Source: Aphelenchoides besseyi (lineage: Eukaryota > Nematoda > Chromadorea > Rhabditida > Aphelenchoididae). Taken from it: a DNA stretch of 64,000 nt. Below, in pieces: positions 22,612-35,543 of the stretch (position 1 is the first letter of the stretch; every line of letters begins with the position of its first letter). A program made the position numbers and the translations under genes. Where the stretch lies: assembly GCA_024699855.1 (NCBI GenBank), contig JAMPIQ010000002.1:16554001-16618000 (forward strand), given 5' to 3'. Under the pieces are notes generated by a model that was not told the origin of the DNA, made no database searches, and saw only the letters and a list, made by a program, of their open reading frames with translations.

Positions 22612-25161
22612 CTACGAACGTTTTCGTCCGCACAGTCCCAATATGGTTTGAATTGATCGTTTTTTGCGACCACCGCAAAAGTTGGGGATTGCTGGAGCTT
22701 GTGGACAACAGCAAGATGAAGTGGCACAAGGCGATGGACAAGGCGGCGTGCAAGAAGGAGTACATGATTGTTGACATCCGCAAGACGACGATCCACCGAA
22801 TCCGTAGGACGACGATTGACCGCAACCCGAACCGCAGCCTCCTAAATTTCGATGTTTGAATATACATATTCAGACAAATGATAATAAGATCAACTGTAAA
22901 ATCGACTTACCGCATCCGCTCGAAGGTTGTGGTTGACAGGGATTGTAGTTTACCTAAGATAAGACTCTCATTCAGAAGCATTGGACGCTAAACTCACTGG
23001 AGCGCACAATGAGCCCTGTGATGAGAACCAATTTCCGCCACAACATCCATTCGATTGAGAGCCACTGCCAAAAGATGGAGCAGCCGGAGCGAATGACGAA
23101 AATGCTGGAGGTGGTGCAACATATTGAGGTTGAGGCAATGGTGCTGGTGCAAAATTCTGATACGAACTGCCAATTGAAGACGCATAGCCGCCACTGTTTG
23201 ATGCGTAACTTCCAGCATTTGAAGTGTAACTACTAGCACTATTTCCGGTATTTGCGTAGTTCGAAGAACTCGTGTATGTATTACGTGAGCTCGTAATCAC
23301 GGCAGGTTTTCGTGGAACATAAGGAGCAGCAATTGGAACAATTTTTGGTGCCAATTTCGATGTTGTCGTTTCGAGATCTCCATTGCCTCCGTAGCTAACG
23401 GAAGAAACCATGTTAGAGTTGGAAGACGATTCGCCATAATTGCTGTTTGATTCGGTTTGAGCTCCAGCGGCTGTATCGTAGTCACCTGCCGTTTCCTGAA
23501 ATTCAAATTGCATGTCAGTAAAATTTTGTAAAAGAATGTTTATACGCAAATCATCGCAAAACTTACGTCAGTAATATGTGCGGCTTCAACTTGTCGACCA
23601 TAAGGTTCGGGAGCAGAGGTTTGAGTAGGAGCGGCGGTTGATTCAGTTGATGGAATTGGTTGTTCACTGGGCGCAACTTCGTCAACAACATCGTAGCCGC
23701 TGGACGGTGGTGTTTGAGCATGAGGAACAGCTGGTGGTTGATAGGGAGCTTCAGTTTGTACACTTGACGGCGGCTCATAGGGGATTGTAGTGGTCGTTGA
23801 TGGAATCACAACGGACGTACTTGCTATCTCTTCGATTTTTTCGTAGAGATTTTCGTTATCCGGAACTCGGGCGATTTGTTGAGCCGGAGTTTCTTCGGGT
23901 TCTTCGTAGCCGTTGACTGCTGGTGGAACCTCAATTTCTGACTGGATTGTCGCAGTTGAAGGAGGTGGTGCTGGCGGTGAAGCCTGAACGGTTGTTGTTG
24001 TTTCAATTGGAGTTTGAGTAGTTGATGGCGATGCAGGAGCGGGAGTTTCGGCCGGAACTTCGACTTCGTAACCATTTTCTTTGGACGGTGCAATTGGAGC
24101 ACTTGTAGCAGACACTTCGACTTCATAACCGCTTTCAATCTTTTGAGTTGTTGGAACACTCACAGGAGTTTCAACTTTTAGAGTTGTTGCCGTACTTATC
24201 GTTGAAACTTCTTTTGGGACCGGTGTGACACTCGAAGCTGGAACTTCATAGCCACTTTCAACTCTTGGAACCGGTGCCGGGGTTTCACTTGGGATTTCAA
24301 TTTCGTACCCAGTGTCAACAGATGGAACAGCACTTGAGGAAGGAATTTCGACCTTAATGGCTGAAGTCGAAATCACAGTTGTTGGCGAAGTTTCAGTAGC
24401 TGGACTTGGCGGAATGGTTGATGGTTCAACTTCAACTTGTATGGCTGGTTGAACAACGGGACCATATTCGCCACCGCCACTTACCGGTACTTCCACGGCT
24501 AATGCTTGAGTTGTAGCTTCGACAGGCACGGAACCGGGAGATGAAGCCGTTTCCTTAATTCCATATAAATCAATTTCTTCTTTGGTGGCAGAGGAATAAC
24601 TCGCGCTGGAACTGCTAACACTTGCTGCAGTTTCATAGCCGTTCACATCAGCCGTTTCTTTTGCTGGTTGTACTTGGTAACCATCGGTTTTGTCATGCGT
24701 TGCTGCATCAACGGCCGCGGAAGGTGGAGGCACGAGTTTTAAGCCACTTGTGACTTCCGAATCGACCTCAACATGACCGACAGATGAACCACATCCTTGA
24801 ATCTGCGGTTGTTCGGTGGTTGTTGTCGTGCTTGTCGATACTGCTGATGGACCACACGCGACTTTCTCTGCCGATTCAGAAGATTCGGAGGAACTAAAAA
24901 CAATTGCTTAGTTTTGTTCGTCTTAGATCAAAGTCATGTTAACAACAAAAAGAAACGTTACCTGTCTTTTTTGCTTGGCATCGGAATCTCAGGCGGCGGG
25001 AAGTAAGGTGTTTCTCCGGGTGGTAAAACTGGTGACAAAGTTTGTCGTTTAGGTTCGAAATCAGCACGTTCCTTGAACTGCGCTCCTCGAGTCCCATAAC
25101 CACCGTAGGAATGAACACAAACAACACAGGAAACGGCGATTATTGCTGACAACCAACGCAT
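22612..25161 (-). CDS. Secreted Pro/Ser/Thr-rich protein with GYE repeats and Cys-rich tail
   Basis: About 765 residues from five exons on the minus strand. The ATG at 25161, 11 nt behind an AATTTCAG acceptor, starts a clear signal peptide (MRWLSAIIAVSCVVCVHS). Next comes a proline-rich stretch, then about 400 residues dominated by Pro, Ser, Thr, Ala, Val and Glu, punctuated by recurring Gly-Tyr-Glu units (NGYE, SGYEV, GYEVEVP and variants, at least six). A Ser/Asn/Tyr-rich region (YTSNAGSYASNSGGY) follows. The last exons encode a cysteine-glycine-rich tail (CGCQQSCTPSCTPPCPS) with a dibasic KKR site shortly before the end. It resembles nematode extracellular structural proteins (cuticle, pharynx lining, eggshell) in composition only. 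I do not recognise a family; a mucin-like coat role is inference. Confidence 0.75.
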
Positions 25162-27451
25162 TTTGATTGCCACTGAAATTGGCACCAACTTTAGGGAAAA
25201 AGATAACACGTTAGAAAAACGAGCTTTTGAAGGGATGAGATCAAACTAAATACCAAAGTTTTAGTGCTTTAACACAACCGATAAACAAAGGAATTGTATT
25301 AAAATCAAACATTGAAATGTTCCCGCATCATCAATAGCATGGTGGGCCCGGTTACTAATCGAAGAATTATATCTATAAGACGTGAGGGGTACAATTTCGA
25401 CGTGAAATCAGGCGCAACGAATTCAGCGGCGTCGTCTCGACCGCCCGCACATCTCAAAAGACACCCGGTTTTGGAGCGCTTGACATTTGGGAGGGACGGA
25501 TGTCAAGAATGAAGGCGAGAGAGTTAAAGTGTTGCCTTTAACTACGTTGCTCTTCGATTCAATCACCAAGCGATGTCGGGGACGTTCTTTTTTCGAATTC
25601 CCATCAACAGCAAATCCGTCTACGCTCATCAGCGTCAAAGCTCGAGTGTTCTTGGAAGTCGAACTTCCGAGAATCAAAGCCCACGAATAAGATAATGTTG
25701 TCTTGATGGTCGATCGAAGCCATCAATTTTGTTTACCGACTGTTTTCTTCCGCACTCTACCTCTTCTTTTGCGTTCATCTTCGATGTCCTAAATGCGCGT
25801 TGGCGATATTGGGCGGTCACTCACGACAATCAATCGTAAACGTCGGTTCGAAGCGACGTTCGCGATCGACCTGATAAGGAAGTCGTCGAAGGAACGGCCA
25901 CTAGCGACATGAACAGGTCTCAAATGTTAGATGATTTATGTCAGGTGTCTTTTGAATCCCTCAGTTACTGCCTGCGGCTAACAAGAATCCTGCAAAAAAG
26001 ATAAACCTGGATAACATGGCTATCATTCTTGTTTTCAAAACGAATATCTCATGAGCGAGCGTTTGTAGTATGATTGAACGATTATACTCAAATAAAATCC
26101 CACTAAAATTGAATAGAACAACATCTTGAAGAAGAAGATGGCTGCGATCAAATGAGATCGAGGCGTAATTGGTCATCTAATTGCTCATCACGTGATTACG
26201 TTGAAAATGCGATTGCTAATCGATGTGACTTGGTAACAAAAAAGTCCAATCCAATTCCGCGTTTTCCAATGCTTCTACATTGATCCAAGCAATAGATTTG
26301 AAAGCAAATTGAATCACATGATCGAAGGTTATTAACTCAAATCGACAGATAAAAGTGACCTTAATCCTGTTTCCAAGTTCAGGAACGACTCTGAGCTGTT
26401 GAACACAAATGGAATACTTATCTGTAGAATTGAAAGCTGCGAGAGTAAACAGACTCGCAGTTTCATTTCAGAACACAAATTTCGATCTCAGTGCAAACGA
26501 GGGCGATTGGTTTCGTTTTCATCTTCGCGGTTACGCTTGACCTCAATTCTTCGGAGATTCTTTTTTCTCTGATTTGCATAATAGCAAGAAAGTTTGCGAA
26601 AGAGTAAGAGGTTTTGTAAACGTTCGAGTTTAACGCAACATAAGTTTCTCTGAGGCATTCGAATTTGCTGCACAAGATCTCGACAAGTAAACCAGCCATT
26701 CGAGGGTTTAGTGGTCAACATTCTTTCGCAACGTGGAGATCAGACGTAAAGTCGAAATTGTTTGGTGATTTGAGTTTCCGTTTTGGATGCGTTCCATTGG
26801 CGCCGACTGAGCAGCGGGCACGTTCGGTCGATGGAGAATTCTCGGCTGTTTACTGCCGTTACGCATGTATCTTCTTTGCCGTTGGCGATGGCATTTCATG
26901 GAGATGAGTTGCGCGTTGATTGCCAACGGAAAACTGGTCAGTCGACGAGTTGAAAAGGAGGAACAAAAATCGCTGATTACGTCAAGCGAACTGAAGGAGA
27001 AAGTGATTTTTCTGAAGTTGTGGAGTCTCTCGTCGAACCAATTTCCCTTTCAATTAACCGTATGCTAATCAAATGTTTATCGATCATTATGTCTACAGCA
27101 ACATGCATAACTTTATTTCTACACAAAGCCAATCCCCACCGTAAAGACTACCAATTAATAAGTCTTACTGTTTTTAATCTACTCCCAATTATAAATGAAC
27201 AAACGAAATTTGAAGGAAAAAGTGACTACAAAGCGGTTATTTGAGTTGACACAGAAATATCGTTTAAGCACAATGGTCTTGCAAATCTTTTTCCAACACC
27301 AATGATTTCGAATGCTAAATGAGGAACTTCTGGAAGGATTTTTGTACGGCATTCGAGAACTCGGGTTACATGTAAATATTGAGATTACAGAGATGTATGT
27401 ACGAGATGACGATAAAATTGGAAGGTTATGGCGACTGCTCAATCGTTGTTT
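25162..27451. other. Intergenic, no supported gene
   Basis: Open frames here reach about 85 codons on either strand and overlap each other. None has splice partners or motifs. Part of it must carry the regulatory sequence of the divergent 5' end at 25161. Confidence 0.4.
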
Positions 27452-27974
27452 TTAACCGAAACGAATGTACGAGGATTTACGGGTGGGTCGTCCGTTAAGC
27501 ATCGCGTTCATTGGGTTTGCTTCCTCGTTCGACTAAATAAGATGATTGATGATGGTAAGAAAAGACATCAAAGAACACATGGTTCTTTAATGCCAATGTT
27601 TACTTACAGCAACAGAATCGGGCATCGACTCGAGTGATCGTTTACCGAAACGAACGAATGCGGATTTACGTTTGTTCTTTTGCATATTACTCTCGTTAGC
27701 TGTTTCTTCAATTGGTGATTGAACTGAAAGAACGTGTACGTTGTATTCAAGGTGCAAGAAGCCAATTGAACTTACCGGCTTGTTGATGTTGTTCGACTGT
27801 TTGAACCAAAAACAAAATCTCGTTCATTGCCGAATCGAGGTTTTCTCGAAGCATACAGATCCGCAAATGTGGATAACGTTCACAAAGATTCTTCTCGGCG
27901 GAATACGATGGTGCATCTTGGGCCGAAACGATCGTTACGGCTAAAGCCAATGTAGCGAAAATGAATGTGAACAT
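27452..27974 (-). CDS. flp-17: FMRFamide-like neuropeptide precursor, FLP-17 type
   Basis: A 131-residue precursor from three exons (27974-27776, 27723-27608, 27532-27452). The signal peptide is MFTFIFATLALAVTIVSAQ. A spacer with two cysteines follows. Exon 2 encodes KNKR then KSAFVRFG then KR: a classical dibasic-flanked peptide whose glycine donates the C-terminal amide, giving KSAFVRF-amide, identical to the C. elegans FLP-17 peptide. The last residues of exon 3 are KSSYIRFG before the stop, giving KSSYIRF-amide, one residue from the second C. elegans FLP-17 peptide KSQYIRF-amide. It has one copy of each. In C. elegans FLP-17 comes from BAG sensory neurons and activates the receptor EGL-6 to inhibit egg laying; the role here is inferred. 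Confidence 0.92.
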
Positions 27975-30900
27975 CGTGACTTGTGTGTGTTTTTTGAGCG
28001 TACCAAAAGTTTTGAATTTGAACCGATGGTCTATGAAACTCGTTGGCTGCGATTTCTCTCAATAGATCCCAAGAGGTTGCCTATAAGTTTTCATTAGAAG
28101 ACTTTTAGTCAAGTAATCGCGAACGTCGATTTCAATCGCGCCATTACTTTAAGAGGAACGAAGGAGTTCAGGTTTCAAAAAGAAAGAAATCTTTCAACCA
28201 CGAAATCAAAGCTCGTAGTTGGACTGAATACCGACTGTCGAATCTCGATCCTTTTAAACAGTTCAGCGTCCACTTGTACTGTTCAGAAATCATAATTTGA
28301 AGTAGCGAGTTTAATCCCCATGTTATAATTTACTGGTTATAAGATGTGCGTATGCCCCATCAAAGACTGTGGATGGTGGTTTGTGGGCGCGGTCTGCACT
28401 TATGGCCTCCAATAATCTCCGCCTATTTTTGTCGTAGCAACAACAAATGGGCGGCGTTAACCGCCGATTGATATCCGTTTGACGTTGTCTTCATTGCGTA
28501 ATTTATTCGTGACTATCGACAATTTACCTCGGTTTCAACGCACCACAATGATGATTGTGCTTCAAGTGTGTGGCTTCGAGCTTAAAACGAAACCATTCTG
28601 CTCGATCGAAAAACCAAATTTGTGAATCCGCTCATCGCTGTAATTCGATACAAACATGTTCATTGATTTGAAAGACCACAAGAAACATTTTGATGATCAT
28701 TCTAGAAATATCGCGAAACCCCACATATCACGGCAATCAACAGATTAGTTGCGACGTTTCAGTGCCCAAATCGAAAATGTAAACTTGAGCCAAAACTATC
28801 GAAGAAGCCATCGAAATACTTCTGCAGCTGTTCTTTTGCAGAAAAGAAATGGTTGACAAAACCAATGGTTATGTACCTACAGAATGGGCCTTGCAATTGC
28901 AGACCACTTGTCACTTTCATAGCTATAATTTTATGCGCAGACATACACTTTTGAAAATGAAAGGATAGTTTGTAGAACCCCACCAACTGATTACTGTATC
29001 CTTTGCTGTGTTCCTCCTACGAGAATTTATTTTGAATACCGTGGAATTCACATCATCTGCATTTCCGACCACTTGCTCGATCGAATATTCAGCATTCGAA
29101 CAGAAGTAATGTTAATTGGAAGATATGTTCCAATTTTTAATTATTGATAAGATTTCTCGGTTATTTCAAATCGTCAAATCGATTGCATAAGCATTGCACT
29201 TGGAAAGAAAGTTTCCGCCTTCCGGATTATCGAACGGAAAAACGTCAAATCAAACCGGATATTAGTTCTCACGCGTTCACTCCAATCAGTCGACAACATT
29301 CTTGAGAACACGTTAAGCTACAGGAAGTTCTATCGCCATTGCTGTCGACCGGACACGCAGAATTAACGAGGTCGCCAACTTAATCCGACTGTTTGGCCGC
29401 GAACGTTCAATTAATGGACATTTCGTGGGTATTAGCGAACACTACGATTACATGAATATTTGATGAGGAACCAAACAGAAGTTCCAAGTACTTCGTTCGC
29501 CCATCTTCCGCACTCTGGTCTACAAATCCGCATCGTCGAGAGATCTCCGTCGATTGGCGCGACAGTGACGATAAGTGATTTAAAATTCGTAACTCTGGTT
29601 CCAGTAAACGAATAGTTAATGAAGATTGAACACAAATCTCTAGGACAATCTTAAAGATACTGTCATACAGCGGCAGCTTCAAACAAATTAGACGATCAGT
29701 AAGCAAGTGGAACGCAGTGAAATATGCGTTCTTTGGCTTTTAACTGAAACTCAAGATTGACAACATTTCGTCCATAAATGTCACAAAATTGAGCGCAGGA
29801 AGTCTTGTAATCGATAAGCAAAACGTTCAGATTGCGGAGACAAGTCAGCGTCTCGAGTTTCGTGTGCGTGTTTTACAAACTCTTTAAACTTTCTTTTACG
29901 TCGTAGTTTGTTTTGGTATCAAACTTGAGACCTCAACAATCGCAGCTTCGGTTTACAGACCAAACGTCAGATAAGAAGCCATTTACCTAACTGAACGAAA
30001 GACAAATTCGGACCGAATCCCCACTCGTAAACATCGACAATTCCAACGCTTTTAAAACACAAATTAAGCCTGTTTTTAACCACGTTTGGCTTCATTGGCA
30101 CAAACACGAATTCAATGCATTTCACTCGTGATTAGAACGTTATATGATCTTTAGCTTTCGAAGAAAACATAGACGATCGAAGCTTCGCGAACATTTGCAG
30201 ATTAACCAAACCAAACTTTCGAGCAAAAGCACAATCAAAAGAAAACTCATGTTTCAATAAAACACAAAGAAAGAAATTTCGTTTGACAAGTCGAAATTGG
30301 AATCAATATTTATAGCACTTTAAGGTTCAAAGGCAATGTCGAACGTTGTCACATCCAAATTTAACGGCTTTTGCCATATACTAACAATGCGAGGAAAAGT
30401 TTTTGATTACACTCAGATATCGACAATACACGTGCAAGTTGGAACCAAAAGTCGCTGCAATTCGTTTTCATTTCCTGTTTGTAATTTCCCATCTAAAAGC
30501 TGCGTGGCCGCTTGTAGTTACGACTTAACGTATGTGTGGGTGGCTGACTAAACGGCCATTAGCTACGCAAAAAACGTGGCAAACGCAATCTCAATATTTA
30601 AGACTCGGCAATTTGTTGAGTAACAGTGAAGGGTAAAGAAGTGGAGCATCACGTTGCATCAAAGAAAGAAAGCAATCGGAACTGAAAACGTCTGCTACGG
30701 TTCGGAGATTTTGATTGACCATGTAGATGCCGAACAGATTAAAACGGATGATACGGTCGTTTTCGCTAATTGAAAAAACATAAAGATCATAGTTCTAGTT
30801 AAAGACGTTGACAAGATCATAACTATTTAATCGAAATTGGACTTGAACTACAAGAAAACGTTGAAGTCATGTGGTTGACGAAGTTCAAAAGGCTCCCAAT

Positions 30901-31645
30901 GTTGTGGTCGAAGTCCATTTCTAAGATCGCATCATCAAGAAGTCGGTGATCATTCAATTTAACGCAAAGATTTCTTTATTTGAGGTGAGCCTTACGATGG
31001 AGAGAAACTCTTTTCGATTGCCATTTCCCATGGCGCTGAGAAAACGCCGGCCAAGTGATTAGTGTTGTGGTTTGTTGTTGTAATTCAATAGTTAAACAAG
31101 TTGTTACTTCTTTTTAATAAATTTCGTGTTTTTTGGTAATTGGGTTCTTTTCTTGACTGTAGTCGGCCGTGAATACCAACTTTAAAGCGTGGAAATCAAA
31201 TCGCTTCTTGAAGGTTCGTTCTTTTATTTGTAGTCTTTTTCCAGACGTCAATTAGTGAGACGTTTGCATCGTATTTGGAAGGCAATTTGAGTCAAATGGG
31301 CATCCCAACCGAACAGCTGCAGCTGATCAATGTGCACGAAAAATGAGTTTCTGAAGGCTTCAGAATGATTTGTGCTGGAAACGTTTTGATCGACCAAAAA
31401 CACTCGGAACTTCCCGACAATAGCATTGGTTGTTAGTACTTGAACGTTTTACAAATCGCAAATCGAAAACTGTTTCGAAGTTCTCTCGAAACTCTGTTTT
31501 CCAGCCGACATTCTATGAGATTATGACGAGAATTTCAACACGTGTTTTACTTACAAAATAATACATGAATTGAGGGAACTCATAACTTTTTACACGTCTA
31601 TCAGTTGCTTATTACAATTTTTTTATTACAAAACACATGAGATCC
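27975..31645. other. Long gene-free interval (3.7 kb)
   Basis: No exon chain, RNA gene or repeat is recognised. Open frames are short and AT-rich. It lies upstream of the neuropeptide gene and downstream of the reductase gene, so it may hold distal neuronal regulatory elements, but no site can be named. Confidence 0.4.
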
Positions 31646-32182
31646 TCAATCGCTCTGTTCATCGCCCTCTTTAACGAAGTCAAGGGCCACAGAGTTGATG
31701 CAATAGCGCTCTCCGCTTTCCGGCAAATCGTCATCAAAGATGTGGCCGAGATGAGCGAAACACTTCTTACATTGAACTTCTGTACGGTTCAAACCGAAAC
31801 GATTGTCCAGTTTGCGAATGATGTTCATATCATTGCGATAAGACGAATGGAAAGTTGGCCATCCGCAATGAGCCCAGTACTTACTCTCGGATCTAAGCAT
31901 TGTTTGTTTATTAACATTCCATTTATGAACTTACAAGAACAAGTCGACTCCACAACACCGACAACTATATCGACCTTTCGCGAAGTTTTTGGTCAGAATT
32001 CCCGAGAATTGTGGTTCGGTTCCGGCCATTCGACACACGTAGAACTCTTCGGGTGTACAATGTTGTCTCCATTCGCTGTCAGAAACTTGCGAAGGATCCG
32101 TGTATTGTTCATTGAGCTTCTCAAAAATAGCTGGACGCGAAATCACTGGACCGTTGGGCAAACGTGACTCGTCAGCAACCAT
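31646..32182 (-). CDS. msrB: Peptide-methionine (R)-S-oxide reductase (MsrB)
   Basis: A 164-residue enzyme from two exons (32182-31935, 31892-31646). It reduces methionine-R-sulfoxide in proteins. The family signatures are SDSEWRQHCTPEEFYV and GTEPQFSG at the N-terminal side. Two CxxC zinc pairs are present, CRCCGVDLF and CKKCFAHLGHIF. The substrate loop is CGWPTF, and GERYCINSVAL carries the catalytic cysteine. The cysteine just before GWP is in the position of the resolving cysteine used in thioredoxin recycling. There is no selenocysteine. An in-frame ATG 30 nt upstream (32212) would add ten residues with little targeting character, so 32182 is preferred. The length is normal for a cytosolic MsrB. 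Confidence 0.93.
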
Positions 32183-32722
32183 TTTACAAAGAAAGTTATG
32201 GAACAAAGACAAAATTTAAAGTGGTTGAAGTTCACTCGTCTCATAAGAGCTTTTAAATCAGTTTCTAGAAACCGCAATTGCATCAGATTTGTCGGGGAGC
32301 ATGTGAGAGAGGAGGGAATTTCGAGAAGTGCTCATAGCATTTGGACGCCTTTAACTTTGAACTTTAAACAACAGATGGTTTAATGTGCCATGAATTAGCT
32401 TCCCATAACAAGAACATCATCTGATTTCTGTAAGTTTTGTATTCGAATTCACCATTGAATAGAACAAAGATACGATTATTGCTCTTCACGTGCTTTTTGT
32501 TTGCTCGTTTATCTATCTTTCGTCAACCCGTCGATTCAAACTGGTTGTGTAACAATCGAACAGCGCCAATTACTCAAAGTTTATCGACGCTCTCAAAACT
32601 GACGCAATCGACGGGTGTTCTGCAGACATTTGAATTAAAACACTAAAGCAAAGAACTAAACTGTGATTTCCAATTGTTTTCGAATATTCGTTTATTGTCA
32701 TTCGGAACAAAGACGGGAATCA

Positions 32723-35543
32723 TTATTTCGAAACTTGTTCGAGAATTGGCAGTTGCTGAGCACAAATATCGAAAACCGCCAACGGAAATCTTACGGTCTC
32801 ATATTGCAAATTTGGTTTCGCTTGATTCGACGGTACGGTGCTCGGGCTTTGCGGTTTTGGCGCTGTTGAATGTAAGGGAATTGAAGAAGTTGAGATCGGT
32901 CGTCTCGTGTGTTTCGATGGACTATCGACCGCACATTGATTGTTGATTTGTAGTTGATTACGCAAACGAGCAGTTGAGTTGCCCTGATCAGCTAATGTTC
33001 CACCCAAAACCACTAAAGCATCGTAGCTGTGCGCCGCTAATCGTTTGACCGTACCCACGGGCAACTCGCCGTTCGTTTCTTTCGGCGATGTAACCGATAA
33101 CGTCGGTTGAGTTGGAGTAATAACGGCGGTTTTGGGTTTCTCAACACCGAAACTGGGAAACGGAATCTTCAAACTGCGTGCTCGTCGAATACCCGAAAAC
33201 AAACGCTGAACGGCACGACCACTTTCTCTTCGTTGAATACGTGGTTTATGTTGTGTCGATAGGATTCCATTCTCATCAGCTGCGACCGAAACACGTTGCC
33301 ACGCACCGGACTTGGCGGTTGATCGATCGGCGAGTTTCGTAGCCAATGCTCGACCACTTTCGAACAAACTCAATTTCTGTTGTTGTAGTGCAATCGGTGG
33401 AGTTATGGCACGTTCGGTGTCCGTTTGATCGTCGCTCAGCGATGGAGTTCTTGTTCGATCGGAAGAAGCGTCGTCGTCGAGTAGAAGCGAACGCAAAGAT
33501 TGTTCGTAACCAATGAATTCGTCTTCGGTTTTCGAAGTTTTTTGATTTGAAACCATCGAATTTTGTCCATTATTCGACAGTATACTTTTCGTTAACCAAA
33601 AATCTTCACTTGCATACGGCGGTCGTTCCTTCTGTTTCTTATATTCGTCGTACCATTGATCATTCATTTCGTCATCAGACGTCAGCGATTCGTGAGCCGA
33701 ATAATAAAGTGCAGCCGAACTTTGACTACACGTCAACGAAGAAAGCTCGTCGTCTTGTGTGGCGGTTCGATTTGGTTGATAGGTCGATCCGGGAAGCGAT
33801 TCGTAGCGTGTTGAAGCGTTCGATGAAACAGTACTGTTAACCGATTGAAAGATGTCGAAACTTGTGTTTGTACGATTTGCAAGAATTTGACCGATACGTG
33901 GATGTCGTGTAGTTGAAGGAGATTGAGAGAACAGCGGAACATTTGAAATAGTCGACGGTTGTTGATTCTGCGGCTTTTCGTTTGTCGAACAATCGTCGTA
34001 CACGCTGACAGCAGTTGTAAATGAGTTTGGTGTGTTATCCATCTATAAATCAAGTTCTTTAAGGTGTTCAACACTTGTTCCTTACTATGGGAATTGGTGT
34101 ACAATTGGAAGAAGTGCGATTGAATTGCTTTTCCGAATTATCAAGCGGTGGAGTGTGTATTGACAAGGTTTGTCGATTGACGGACGGTGAATTGGATGCG
34201 TCGAGAACAGACTGCGGAATTCGAATTCCACCATCATCCATGTGTCGACATCGCAAACGAGCTTCGGGTTCGTCCTCTGACTCGGCATCACTGAGTGTTA
34301 GAGCGGAGTTGCGACGTCGCGAAAACCGCATTTGTCTCGATCGAGCCGATGATGATTGCCAATGACCACGAGCAAGTGCTCGACGTTTCAACATTGCACG
34401 AAAACTACCCGCATAGATGAGCGTGGATTCAGCCATCCAGGGATGTGAACGAATTTCAGCCAATGTAATTCGTCGTTTAGGAGTTATACATAAACAACGG
34501 CGTATTAAGTGTTGACATTCTGAAACCCTAACATTTTTTATCTTCAACTGTTTTACGATACCTTTTGATATGTCGGATGGAAAGTGCAAACGACCCACAC
34601 ACGTTTGAATCTCGTTTTTGAATGGCACTGTACCGGCAATTAAGATGTAAAGCAAAACTCCCAAAGACCAGGAAGTCGCTTCTAACGGAAAATAAGTTTT
34701 GTGTTTAAACCATTCCGGTGGACAATAAGATCGTGTTCCTGAGTGAATGTTCATCACAAAATAGTCAGCCGATTCGTTTACCTTGAAAATGCTTTTTCAT
34801 TGCCGAATCAACAAAATCTGCCGCTCCGAAGTCGACCAATTTGATGACTCCAGTGTCCATATTGACGATCACATTTTCGTCCTTAATATCACGATGAACC
34901 AGTGAATGAAGGTTTTTCATTTCAAGTACGGCATCGACGATTTGAACGAAAATCCAACGAGCAATATCTTCTTCTAACCGACCGTACATTGCAATAACGT
35001 CGAATAAATCGAGACACTTTTCGGGCCGCTCCATGACTATCATAAAGCCTTTACTACTGAAATCAATGCATAAATTCGGAGTAATTGGCTGTATAAACTA
35101 CCTTGCAAACCAATCTATAAGATTGACAACACCCGAAATATTATTGCACAACTCCAAATAACAAATCTCCGTTGGAATTAATTGATTTTCGCACTAAAAT
35201 GAACGCAAATTACATGTGAATCGAATAGAACCCTACCATTGTCCATTCTCTTACGTGCTTATGCTCCACGTATTTGACAGCCACCGGCAATCCATCACGA
35301 ATTCGATAAGCACGATACACGATTCCGAAGCCACCTCTGTAAAACGTTGTCAAGATGTTGAAAGGACCTTGTTACCTTTGAATTTCTTCGCATAGCCGAT
35401 ACTGAAGACCAAATTCCTTACGTCCTCTATCTGTAATATCAATAGTTTGAACGGTTGTTGGTTAAAGACTTACGCTGAGGATGCAAACAGGAAAAATTGT
35501 AAGTGAAACAAACGGTTAGATCCTGTATTCGTCGTTTTAACAT
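32723..35543 (-). CDS. PIM-family serine/threonine kinase with long tail
   Basis: About 850 residues from seven exons. [20 protein letters not shown] starts the kinase fold, with the ATP lysine in VAVKYVEH. The hinge reads [12 protein letters not shown], the ERP-containing hinge peculiar to PIM kinases. The catalytic loop is HRDIKDEN, then KLVDFGAAD and [11 protein letters not shown] (PIM form of the APE motif). The lobe ends [11 protein letters not shown] and SHPWM. The nearest named nematode relatives are PRK-1 and PRK-2. Two features are unusual: the first glycine of the ATP loop is glutamine (QRGGFG), and about 560 Ser/Thr/Gln-rich residues follow the kinase domain, whereas vertebrate PIMs have almost no tail. 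The N-terminal ATG at 35543 is the only one in frame near the first exon. Confidence 0.85.

Noticed and set aside
22560..22859. Plus-strand 99-codon frame
   Set aside because: It is antisense to the Cys-rich last exon of the secreted GYE-repeat gene, whose frame, stop and splice acceptor on the minus strand are coherent.
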